Assembly: GCF_000014865.1 (NCBI RefSeq)
Contig: NC_008576.1
Location: forward strand, 1,765,501 to 1,829,500
Reading direction: 5' to 3'
Length of the DNA stretch: 64,000 bases
DNA from: Magnetococcus marinus MC-1
Lineage (GTDB): Bacteria; Pseudomonadota; Magnetococcia; Magnetococcales; Magnetococcaceae
The notes under the pieces: generated by a model
Seen by the model: only the letters and a program-made list of their open reading frames with translations
What the model was told of the DNA's origin: nothing
Database searches by the model: none
Shown here: positions 9,701-17,864 of the stretch, piece after piece
Layout: each line of letters begins with the position of its first letter
Position numbering within the stretch: the stretch's first letter is position 1
Translations under genes and position numbers: made by a program

Positions 9701-11661
9701 TTGAGTTTATCATCAAGAATGGCATCTTCTTGCACCGCATTCAGTGCCTCACAAAAGAGCTCTGCCCGGTTAAGCAAGGCACTAATCTGGGCGCTGCTAC
9801 CCCCCACCTCAAATCGTTGGATGGTCAATGGTTTGTTGGCTTCCAGCATGACCTCGGTAGAGAACTCATGCAGACAGCTAATGCCAAAATTGTCAAAAGT
9901 TTGTACAATCTTGGTGAGCATGGCCGGTTTGTGGGCATAGAGCTTGATATAGACTTGACCCTTGGGATAGTGGGCAATGCGGCTGGTAAAGGAGCTCCCC
10001 TCCACCAATTTTTCCAACATTTCAATATCCAGCACTGCCTGATCGGCGGGGGTGGCTTCCTTGTAGAGAATGTTAAAGGTCGAGCTGTAGCGGGTACAGA
10101 GCTGAAAAGCGAGGCGTGGGGCATATTTGGTTAAGAGCTCCTCCCGCAGATGGTCCTCCCAGGTCATGACAAGGCGGCGCACCTGGGCCTCTATGGCGGT
10201 GCGGTTAAAGCCAAAGGGTTTGTCTGGCTCATGGTTGGCGTAACAGACCACGGTATGGACCGTACCATTATCGGTGCTGTTGATCGAAGAGATGGGAAAA
10301 TCTAGCTGCTTGGAGTAGAGCTCGGCAATCTGTGTTTGTAGCCGTGGGTGGTAACGGCTGCGGGCCAGGGTGGTGAGTACCGCGACATAGTTGCCATAGT
10401 GGCCCAAGCGGGCCAATACGCGCACATCATTATCCCCCTCCATTAGCAAAATCTCTTTGATCTGCTCGGTAATGACCGGACTGTTGGAGTAGAGCAGCTC
10501 CCGTAAGGGCATGCGGTCATACAGGCTGCGGAATTCATGGTGGAGATAGCTGCCTTCGGTAAAGCCAGACAGTTGAAGGGTTTTCTCAAGGCGTCGGGAT
10601 AAAATAGGCACATTAGAAGCACGGCTTGCCAAACCGGTACGGGAGAAACGCCCCAAGATTAAGGTTAATACAAGCGTGGCTTGGTTCGGGTTTGCAGGGC
10701 GCAGCAGCACCACAAAATCCACCCCTTCAGCGGCGTAGATGATGGAGCGGCCATGTTCACAATACTCAATGGCCAGTTTGGGGTGGGGATCCTGTCCATG
10801 CCGTTTGACCAACAGATTTAAAATCTTTTCAATCTCCTGACGCATGCCGGGCATGATGCGATCCAATAGCGCGGTGGAGTCGTGGCCGCGCAGGACCCCA
10901 AACGAAGGCACCGCTTGATCCACAACCAGCTGCTCACCGCTGGCGATGATGGAACGGGTGCCCATAAAGACAAAGTTTTCATCGGCCATCCAGCGGAAAA
11001 AACTGGCCTCTTCGGTGAGTTTTTCGCCATCTAGCAGCAGCGCTTGGGCAAGCACCTGTTGCTGCATGGCTGCAAAATCATCCACCGAGCGTTTGACCGA
11101 GGTTAAAACCGCCTGAAGTTCGTCACGAATCTGCTCCAGGTGTTTGTCATCCACCGTCTCGCTGAGGATGAGAATGACCATCTCCCGCAGGTAGCCTTTG
11201 GTATCGGTCTGGGCCAGGGCCACGGGTTCACCGGTGCGGCTACGTTTAACATGTACCGTGGTATGGGCTTGGGCATAGATGGTCAGCTTGCTCTGTTTGA
11301 GGTAGTTGCGGACCGTATCCAACATAAAGGGGGTGTCGTGCAGGTGAATATAGATGCGCGTGCCCTCTTGGATGCAGGTGACCTCCTCAATGCTACAGGT
11401 ATCGTGCTGCTGGTGGCTGACGTGCAGCTTAACAGCGTCGGATTTGGCCAATAGATGGGCTTGAAACAGCCCAAATAGATGGGCCATGGCGGTCACATCG
11501 CACCAAGCGGCCCGGTTGAGCGCATGGCTGACCAGTAGCTCGTTGAGTACCTGGACCAAAAAGGTTTTGGCTAAAGGGTGATCCTCTTTGGCCAGCAGCG
11601 GCAGCACGGAGGCCTCGACCCAGGATTCGGGATTAAAACCGGAAGATTTGCCTTCAGACAT
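6790..11661 (-). CDS. gdhZ: Large NAD-dependent glutamate dehydrogenase (180-kDa class)
   Basis: The 1623-residue length matches the bacterial large NAD-GDH family, which converts glutamate to 2-oxoglutarate and ammonia and mainly serves glutamate catabolism. The N-terminal half (about 1-700) holds the regulatory, ACT-like regions. The catalytic core follows, with [31 protein letters not shown] and the substrate-binding PIGAKGGF, then the dinucleotide fold around [17 protein letters not shown] and the NGGIGTYVK segment. The C-terminal part is helical, as usual. The gene is monocistronic: it is preceded by 185 bp without a gene and followed by a hairpin. Among bacterial glutamate dehydrogenases only this class has such length, so confidence is high. 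The symbol follows alphaproteobacterial usage. Confidence 0.95.
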   Translation of the reverse strand: [1623 protein letters not shown]

Positions 11662-11845
11662 CGGGTTGCGCCTCCGTCACCTACAAGGTGGATTGGTACG
11701 ATATTTCCTGGGCTATAGGGGTTCTATACACGCAAGCGAGGGTGTCATCCCTTCATGTGATAGAGCCTGCCAATAGGCCAATGGAATAAATTTGTGTTTG
11801 GATAGACAATTGAGCTCTATCATAGCGGGGCGGGTTTGAGAAGAT

Positions 11846-11873
11846 AAAAAAAGGGGAGCGCTCTGCGCTCCCC
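11846..11873 (-). terminator. Rho-independent terminator of the DUF465 gene
   Basis: A perfect 9-bp stem GGGGAGCGC/GCGCTCCCC with a TCT loop (11853-11873) is flanked by runs of A and T. On the minus strand the seven A residues at 11846-11852 become the U tract. It lies 18 bp past the stop of the DUF465 gene and could work in both directions. Confidence 0.9.
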
Positions 11874-11890
11874 TTTTTTTATCTTCGCCA

Positions 11891-12100
11891 CTATTTGGTG
11901 TGGTTGGCTAAAATCGCGGCCATTTGGTCTTTAATCAGCAACTTCTCTTTTTTCATCTTTTCCAAGGTGAAATCATCAATGGGGCCTGTGCTCAGCTCCG
12001 AGACTTTTTCGTCCAGTTCATAATGTCTGTCGTGCAAGACTTTAAACTCGCTGTTGGTGGTGATCAACTCGTTTACCGCCTGCAACTGATCTTCAAACAT
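11891..12100 (-). CDS. YdcH/DUF465-family small protein
   Basis: The 69-residue product starts FEDQLQAVNELITTNSEFKVLHDRHYELDEKV and continues with FTLEKMKKEKLLIKDQMAAIL. This is the typical pattern of the DUF465 (YdcH) family: a short helical hairpin with a central HxxLDxxI-like segment and a lysine-rich second helix. The function of the family is not established. The start is well supported by GGAGG five bases before the ATG. The gene is monocistronic and ends at a strong terminator. Confidence 0.85.
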   Translation of the reverse strand: MFEDQLQAVNELITTNSEFKVLHDRHYELDEKVSELSTGPIDDFTLEKMKKEKLLIKDQMAAILANHTK

Positions 12101-12213
12101 GGGAACCTCCCGGTTGGCAGAGTGTTAGCGACCCACCCGGTGCCGAGGGGGTCGAAACGAAAAAATGCGTATGTTTAGCAGTGCGATGCACAAACGTATG
12201 GTGCGGCACCCCA

Positions 12214-12233
12214 AAACCCTATGCATAGGGTTT
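12214..12233. repeat. Perfect 20-bp palindrome
   Basis: AAACCCTATG followed by its exact reverse complement forms a self-complementary 20-mer with no loop. It lies about 110 bp upstream of the DUF465 start and about 690 bp upstream of the helix-turn-helix gene. Such a site fits a dimeric regulator's operator better than a terminator, as no T run follows. Confidence 0.6.
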
Positions 12234-12706
12234 GATTTAACAAATAACCCGCCATGCATGCAAGCCCGTGTTGTGTTTGGGTAGACAGGTGACCCCCATA
12301 GCAACAATGCGTAGGCTGATGAAAAACCAGTAGGTCGGATGGTCCTATCTGGGCCTGTGCCGTGGGCGATGCCACGCAAAAAGCGCCCCTCGCGACTTTA
12401 CCCCCGCGACCGTATAGGGCGGTGGGATGGCGGTGGGGTCTTGTTATCTTGCTGTCCATAATGACACTTATAGATGATACCGGGGCGGCGTGAGCCCATC
12501 AAGAGATTTTCCCCATAGATGGAGAATAATTACGGTGGGTAGGTGGGTATAAAAGGCATGCTTGGGGGGAATCTGTGCCATGAGGCCCGACAGAATAGAG
12601 GGTTATGACGATTATTCGGAGAAGTCAATAAGAGGGTATTCATGAGCGTGTGACACTTGGTTGGAATGGGCAGTAAAAACATCGCTATGGGGATGTTGTA
12701 AACCTT

Positions 12707-12726
12707 TTATCCTAAAATTAGGATAA
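12707..12726. promoter_or_regulatory. Inverted repeat, candidate operator
   Basis: TTATCCTAA and TTAGGATAA are exact 9-bp complements separated by two bases, in an AT-rich setting about 190 bp before the helix-turn-helix gene. It may be an operator, possibly for that gene's own product. No regulator can be assigned from sequence alone. Confidence 0.4.
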
Positions 12727-12919
12727 GCTGATACATTGCATCAAGCTTATGAAAATTATAGAATGATACGGGTCGACTGGGCAAAGATATGGGCGTTGTT
12801 CTGGTGGCCCAATAAACAAGGTTGGTGTCTCCCGACCGGTCAAGCCTTGGCCAGCCACACGGCTTAACTCAGGCTGGGAAAACAGCTCGCTGTTCAATGG
12901 GGATTAATGGAGAGGGTAT

Positions 12920-13369
12920 ATGTCGTCGGTGCGTTCGAGCAAAGATTTCAGTTACCAAAGACTTATGGAGCATCCTCTATTATTTGAAACGCTACTGGGT
13001 TGCTCGGTGGAGGTGATGCAGAAGGAGGTTGAAGCGCTGCGCCCTGCGTGGAACCGCAGCATGAAAAATAAAAAGGTCACCGGTCGGCCCCATGCGCTGC
13101 CCGATCTGGAGAACCATCTGTTGGCGCTCATGCTCTACTATCGGGCCAGAGTGACCTACTATTTGATCGGCAACTGGCTTGGGGTGAACGAAACCACCGC
13201 CTTACGCCGCATTAAATGGATTGAACCGCTGGTCAAACAAAGGGGTAAGTTGATTCGCTATCGTTGCCTTAGCCGCGAACAAGTGCAAGCCATTATTGAT
13301 GAAATGCGCGGCCAAGCGGGTGAGCCAGCTACGCCAACAGCAGAGCCGTCTCACCATGAGCGGCTTTGA
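12920..13369 (+). CDS. Stand-alone transposase-type helix-turn-helix protein
   Basis: The 149-residue product resembles the N-terminal part of IS5-group transposases. A helical lead (LFETLLGCSVEVMQKEVEALRPAWNR) is followed by a basic GRPHALPDLENHLLALMLYYR and then YLIGNWLGVNETTALRRIKWIEP, the helix-turn-helix that normally precedes the DDE nuclease. No DDE domain follows: the frame ends with a polar tail, and the next gene is convergent yheU. GGAGAGGG sits a few bases before the ATG, so it is probably translated. It could be a remnant or ORF-A-like half of an insertion sequence, or a transposase domain kept as a DNA-binding protein. I saw no terminal inverted repeats. Confidence 0.65.
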   Translation: MSSVRSSKDFSYQRLMEHPLLFETLLGCSVEVMQKEVEALRPAWNRSMKNKKVTGRPHALPDLENHLLALMLYYRARVTYYLIGNWLGVNETTALRRIKWIEPLVKQRGKLIRYRCLSREQVQAIIDEMRGQAGEPATPTAEPSHHERL

Positions 13370-13488
13370 ACGCGGGGCTAATCCCCCTCATTCAGACGCT
13401 TGGCGCGACGAGGCAGGCTCCAATTGGCTAGTCGCATAACCTGCCAGACCGTCAAGCGTGCCAAAAGAGATGCCCCCCCTTGCAGCTG

Positions 13489-13695
13489 TTACTCTTGAGC
13501 AAATAAGCCACAGCTTTGTTGTTCGCTGTCGTAGCGTATGACCACCTCACCGCGCCGCAACTGCTGCATAACCTGGGCGACCTTGTGGGTCAGTTCAACC
13601 TCTTGCTCCCCATATTCGGTACCCTCTAGGGTGACATAGGCTTCAATAATGCCCTGAAGCGCCTCCGGGCTAAGCTGTTGATAGGGGATCTCCAT
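13489..13695 (-). CDS. yheU: YheU/UPF0270-family protein
   Basis: The 68-residue product MEIPYQQLSPEALQGIIEA... continues with YVTLEGTEYGEQEVELTHKVAQV and QLRRGEVVIRYD. This matches the UPF0270 pattern (IPxxxLxPETLxxLIEEFVxREGTDYG...VxQLxxGxxxI) along its whole length. Structures in the family are small alpha/beta folds and the function is unknown. It begins nine bases after the tex stop codon on the same strand, so the two are very likely co-transcribed. Confidence 0.88.
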   Translation of the reverse strand: MEIPYQQLSPEALQGIIEAYVTLEGTEYGEQEVELTHKVAQVMQQLRRGEVVIRYDSEQQSCGLFAQE

Positions 13696-13704
13696 AGCGT
13701 GGCG

Positions 13705-16026
13705 TTAGCCTCCTTGTTTTAACTTGGCAAAAGCGGCTGCCATGGCGTTATCGGGGGGCGCCTGCGGTGGGGCAGTGGGGCGTTTAGTGGGAGCGCCGCC
13801 CTTGTGTGGGGTGGCGCTCTGGGCCGTGGCTTGGCTGGCCTCCGCGCCGGGTTGATCCTCTAACCGCATGCTTAGGGCGATGCGCCGTCGATTAAGGTCA
13901 ATCTCCATCACCTTGACCTGCACCACCGCCCCGGCGCGGGTCACTTGGTGGGGATCTTTGACAAATTGGTTGGACATGGCCGAGATATGCACCAAACCAT
14001 CCTGATGCACACCAATATCCACAAAGGCCCCAAAATTGGTGACGTTACTCACCACCCCTTCCAGCACCATGCCCGGTTGAAGATCCTTAATATCCTCCAC
14101 CCCCTCTTGGAAGGTGGCGGTTTTAAAACTAGGGCGGGGGTCGCGCCCCGGCTTTTCCAACTCTTTGAGAATATCCCGAATGGTGGGTTCCCCAAATTGA
14201 GTATCCACAAAATCCTTGGGGGTTAACTGCTTGAGCACCTCTGGATGGCCCATGAGCTGGGGCAGGGTGGTGCGGGTCTGCCGTACAATGCGCTCCACCA
14301 AAGGGTAGGCCTCGGGGTGTACCGCCGAGCCATCCAAGGGGGTGTCGCCATTTTGGATGCGTAAAAAGCCTGCGGCCAGCTCAAAGGTTTTGGCCCCAAA
14401 ACGGGGCACCTTGTTAAGTCCTTTACGGTTGGCAAAAGGGCCGTTTTTATCACGAAAGGCCACAATGTTTTGGGCCAGCGTGCTGTTGAGCCCCGAAACC
14501 CGCTGGAGCAAGGGGATCGAGGCGGTATTGACATCCACCCCCACACTGTTCACCGCATCTTCCACCACTCCATCCAGGGCTTGATCCAACTGTTTGGGAT
14601 CCACATCATGCTGATATTGTCCCACGCCAATGGATTTGGGATCAATCTTAACCAACTCCGCCAAGGGATCTTGCAAGCGCCGCGCAATCGAGACCGCACC
14701 ACGTAAGGAGACATCCATCTCCGGGAGCTCCTGGGAGGCATAGGCCGAGGCCGAATAGACCGAGGCCCCCGCTTCGCTCACCACCACCGCCGTGACTTTT
14801 AAATCGGGGTGGCGTCGGTTTAACTCCGCCACCAGTCGGTCGGTCTCGCGGGAGGCGGTGCCATTACCAATGGCAATCAGTGGCACTTTGTACTTTTTAA
14901 TGAGCAGGCTAAGGGCCTTAATAGACCCCTCCCAGTCATTGCGGGGTTGGTGGGGGTAGATCGTGGCGGTGGTCTGTACCTGACCAGTGGCATCCACCAC
15001 CGCCACTTTAACCCCGGTGCGCAGACCCGGATCCAACCCCATAACCGGCACCATACCCGCCGGTGCCGAGAGCAGCAAATCCTTGAGATTGGCCGCAAAA
15101 ACCCGTACCGCCTCTGCCTGAGCCAGCTCCGTCAGGCGTTTCAGCAGGTCGCTATCCAGGCTGGGTTTCAGGCGTTTTTTCCACGCTTCCACCCCACAGC
15201 TCTGCCGCCAAAGGTCCGCCGGACGGTTATGATTTTCCAGCTTAAAATGGCGGCAGATCAATAAAGCACCAAAGGGCATGGCCCCCTTTTGCGCCTGGGC
15301 ATCCTGACGATGGCTTAGACTTAGGCGTAATATGCCCGCCTCTTTGCCCCGTAGCAGGGCCAAAATGCGGTGCGAAGGAAGCCGGTTAACCGGTTGTTCA
15401 AACTCAAAATAGTCCGCAAATTTCTCCCCCTCTAGCTCCTTGCCCTTTACCACTTTGGCGTGCAGCAGCCCACTCTCCCATAGACTTTCGCGGGCTTGTC
15501 CAACCAGGGAGGCCTCTTCGGTGAATTGCTCAATCAAAATTTGTTGGGCACCCTCCAGAGCAGCCTCTACATCGGTAATGCCCTGTTCAGGGTTAAGGTA
15601 GTTGGCCGCCAACCGGGCAGGGTGGTGCTCGGGCTGCTTGAACAGTGTTTCGGCCAGCGGTGCTAAGCCTGCTTCACGGGCAATCTGTGCTTTGGTGCGG
15701 CGCTTGGGGCGATAGGGTAGATAGAGATCTTCCAGCACGGTTTTGCTCTCGGCCTCTTGAATGGCGCGCTCCAACTGCGGGGTAAGCTTCTCCTGCTCCT
15801 GGATCGACTTTAAGACCACCTCGCGGCGGGCTTCAAGCTCTCGGAGCTGGGTGAGCAGGCCCAACAGATCCCGCAAGTGGATATCACTCAAGCCACCCGT
15901 TACCTCTTTGCGGTAGCGGGCAATAAAGGGCACCGTGGCCCCCTCATCCAGTAGGTTGATGGCCGCTACAACCTGATTTTCACGAACATCGAGGCTTAAG
16001 GCAATACGTTGAGCAATGCTTTTCAT
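13705..16026 (-). CDS. tex: Tex-family transcription accessory/RNA-binding protein
   Basis: Tex proteins bind nucleic acid and affect transcription; the family is also linked to stress and toxin expression. The order seen is normal: an N-terminal helical domain (IAQRIALSLDVRENQVVAAINLLDEGATVPFIARYRKE), the YqgF-like RNase H fold (MGLDPGLRTGVKVAVVD), helix-hairpin-helix segments (VNTASIPLLQRVSGLNSTLAQNIV and FRDKNGPFANRKGL) and a C-terminal S1 domain (GMVLEGVVSNVTNFGAFVDIG). A proline/alanine-rich tail follows. The ATG at 16026 is preferred because AGGA lies just upstream and the protein begins MKSIAQR as in relatives; the open frame extends further to 16080. It is the first gene of tex-yheU. 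Confidence 0.94.
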   Translation of the reverse strand: MKSIAQRIALSLDVRENQVVAAINLLDEGATVPFIARYRKEVTGGLSDIHLRDLLGLLTQLRELEARREVVLKSIQEQEKLTPQLERAIQEAESKTVLEDLYLPYRPKRRTKAQIAREAGLAPLAETLFKQPEHHPARLAANYLNPEQGITDVEAALEGAQQILIEQFTEEASLVGQARESLWESGLLHAKVVKGKELEGEKFADYFEFEQPVNRLPSHRILALLRGKEAGILRLSLSHRQDAQAQKGAMPFGALLICRHFKLENHNRPADLWRQSCGVEAWKKRLKPSLDSDLLKRLTELAQAEAVRVFAANLKDLLLSAPAGMVPVMGLDPGLRTGVKVAVVDATGQVQTTATIYPHQPRNDWEGSIKALSLLIKKYKVPLIAIGNGTASRETDRLVAELNRRHPDLKVTAVVVSEAGASVYSASAYASQELPEMDVSLRGAVSIARRLQDPLAELVKIDPKSIGVGQYQHDVDPKQLDQALDGVVEDAVNSVGVDVNTASIPLLQRVSGLNSTLAQNIVAFRDKNGPFANRKGLNKVPRFGAKTFELAAGFLRIQNGDTPLDGSAVHPEAYPLVERIVRQTRTTLPQLMGHPEVLKQLTPKDFVDTQFGEPTIRDILKELEKPGRDPRPSFKTATFQEGVEDIKDLQPGMVLEGVVSNVTNFGAFVDIGVHQDGLVHISAMSNQFVKDPHQVTRAGAVVQVKVMEIDLNRRRIALSMRLEDQPGAEASQATAQSATPHKGGAPTKRPTAPPQAPPDNAMAAAFAKLKQGG

Positions 16027-16098
16027 GGTCATCCTAAACGGGAGCAAAAGGGGCGATGCGCTATGATAGACCATTCCCACGGCATGGGCTATGGGTCG

Positions 16099-16650
16099 CT
16101 AGTGGGATGCTTTGATCCAATGGTCCCAAGGTTGCCCGTCAATAAAGAGCATCTTAACCTGGGCACGGCCATGGGGGTGAATGCGTAGGGTAATCTCCCC
16201 CCGCTGGGTGCGCACCGCCTGCTCTAGGTCAGGGGCCATCTCCTGGGGGATGTAAAATTTCTCAACCCCAGCGATGAGTTGCCCCCGTTCACAGAGACCC
16301 GTTAGCCAGACACCGCACTGGTTGGGGGTAGGTTGCTGAAAGCTAAAGCCCGGGGGATCCAGGCAGACAAACCCCTGCACAGCTGCTGCCGGTTTGGGCG
16401 CGGTTAGGGGGGGCGCACCACGGCGCGGTTGAGCTTGGCCGGGAGGGGATTGACACAGATTTTTGACCGGATAGCGAATGCGGTAGGTCAAATAGTGCCC
16501 AGCAAGCAGATCGCGGGGGTCAAAACCCTCAATGGGTAGGGTGACAACAGGGCTTTGGGAGAAGTAGGCCCCTTGTTGCAACACCATGCCAATGAGCACT
16601 AAAATCGGTAGGGCAAGGGCGATGCCCACTCTAAAATTTAAAATTTTCAC
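16099..16650 (-). CDS. GDYXXLXY-type membrane-anchored protein
   Basis: The 183-residue product has an N-terminal membrane segment (VGIALALPILVLIGMVL) and then PIEGFDPRDLLAGHYLTYRIRY, a variant of the GDYxxLxY signature found in a family that accompanies DUF2157 proteins. A second block (EKFYIPQEMAPDLEQAV) and the final RAQVKMLFIDGQPW also fit that family. Most of the protein should be periplasmic. It overlaps the upstream DUF2157 gene by four bases (ATGA), which indicates translational coupling. The pair is widespread but has no established function. The poorly conserved proline-rich insert (about residues 70-95) is unusual. Confidence 0.8.
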   Translation of the reverse strand: MKILNFRVGIALALPILVLIGMVLQQGAYFSQSPVVTLPIEGFDPRDLLAGHYLTYRIRYPVKNLCQSPPGQAQPRRGAPPLTAPKPAAAVQGFVCLDPPGFSFQQPTPNQCGVWLTGLCERGQLIAGVEKFYIPQEMAPDLEQAVRTQRGEITLRIHPHGRAQVKMLFIDGQPWDHWIKASH

Positions 16651-17786
16651 CCTTCAAGCCCCCCAATCCAGCGTTTCAGAGGGGCGGCCAAGCGGTGCCA
16701 TGCGCCGATTAACCCCAGCAGCAACAGGCCACCTAGGATTAACCCCACCCCGGTCTGGGCCAGCCCCCCAAAAGCCACAAAATAGACCAGCAGCAGGCGT
16801 ACGCCAATAAGCCATAAGAGCAGGTTAAACAGGGTGCGCCACGACTCATGCAAGCCGGCATAAAGGGCCGCCGTGCTGCCCAGTAGCAGGGTGCAGATCG
16901 CCCCCATGGGTTCCCAGGGTAGCCAAACCAAGCAGAGGGGGTAGAGCAGCAGGTATCCCACGCCCAGGATCAGCAGCAAGCTTTTGCGCAAGCCGCTGAG
17001 CGGCTGGTAGAACAACAGCAGCAACAGCGCGGGCAGCAGAGTCACACCACCGTAGATAAGGGGTGGAGCGGCCTGGAAGGTGGGGCGTTCCCCCATGGTG
17101 GCGAGTAGATCCACCCAGATAACCCCTGTGATCCAGCTTAACAGCAACCAAAAATGCAGGGCTGCGGTCATGCCGGGCCAGCGCTGACGCAAGAGTAGGA
17201 TAAACAGGCTGGTAACAGCGGGGAGCAGTAGCATGCTCAGTAGCAGTTGCTGCTCAAAATTCCAATGCATAAAGGGGGCAACGGAGCTGAGCAGTTTAAC
17301 CAAGCCCGCACCGCCGGTTAGGGTAAGCCACAGCCAGGGTAATAGGCTTCTTTGCGAGAGCAGGGTCACACCAAGGGTCAGGCCACCCCACAGCAGCAGG
17401 GCCTCATCTAATGACCCATCACTGTGAAAAATTTGCGCAATTAAACCAATGCTGGCCATGCAGAGCAGGGCAAACAGCAACAGCAGCACCTCGTAGAGCA
17501 AACCGCCGCGCAGGCGCTGCGCAAAAACCCCCAGAGCCAACCCTAGCAGCAGCAAGAGATCGACAGCGAGTTTAATGCCATCGGCAATCTGCCACCAGTT
17601 GGCAGCGACGATGGAGAGGGTGCCAATGCCCACCGCCAGCGCCCCGAGCCCCATAAACCCTTGCAAGATAGGGCTGCTATGGGTTTGACCATGCGCCTCT
17701 TCAAAAAGGCTAATCGCGTGTGCTTGTTGGGGTTGCAATAACCCTTGGCTGACCCAAAGGTGCAGTTGTTTTTCCAGCTTGGTCAT
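16647..17786 (-). CDS. DUF2157 integral membrane protein
   Basis: The 379-residue product starts with a cytoplasmic segment (LEKQLHLWVSQGLLQPQQAHAI) typical of DUF2157. The diagnostic GFMGLGALAVGIGTLSIVAANWWQI follows, and then about ten hydrophobic helices to the C-terminus. It is an inner-membrane protein of unknown function. Its stop overlaps the start of the GDYXXLXY gene, so the two are made together. No gene directly upstream is on the same transcript with close spacing; the radical SAM gene ends 79 bp away. Confidence 0.82.
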   Translation of the reverse strand: MTKLEKQLHLWVSQGLLQPQQAHAISLFEEAHGQTHSSPILQGFMGLGALAVGIGTLSIVAANWWQIADGIKLAVDLLLLLGLALGVFAQRLRGGLLYEVLLLLFALLCMASIGLIAQIFHSDGSLDEALLLWGGLTLGVTLLSQRSLLPWLWLTLTGGAGLVKLLSSVAPFMHWNFEQQLLLSMLLLPAVTSLFILLLRQRWPGMTAALHFWLLLSWITGVIWVDLLATMGERPTFQAAPPLIYGGVTLLPALLLLLFYQPLSGLRKSLLLILGVGYLLLYPLCLVWLPWEPMGAICTLLLGSTAALYAGLHESWRTLFNLLLWLIGVRLLLVYFVAFGGLAQTGVGLILGGLLLLGLIGAWHRLAAPLKRWIGGLEG

Positions 17787-17864
17787 GCCAAAAATGCTCC
17801 CAACCGTGGGTTGCCAATGTCCAGCAAGGGGCTAACGACGACCGCATCGCCTGCACCATGGCGC

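Larger units (their letters stand above)
12101..12919 (+). other. Gene-free region between divergent genes
   Basis: This stretch of about 820 bp separates the minus-strand DUF465 gene from the plus-strand helix-turn-helix gene. Short frames at 12125-12459 on the minus strand have no good start signal and no recognisable product. Two inverted repeats stand out (12214-12233 and 12707-12726); both are listed separately. No RNA gene was recognised. Confidence 0.6.

Noticed and set aside
12125-12459. Two overlapping minus-strand frames of 84 and 94 codons
   Set aside because: They compete with each other, lack ribosome-binding sites and have no family resemblance; one runs through the 20-bp palindrome.
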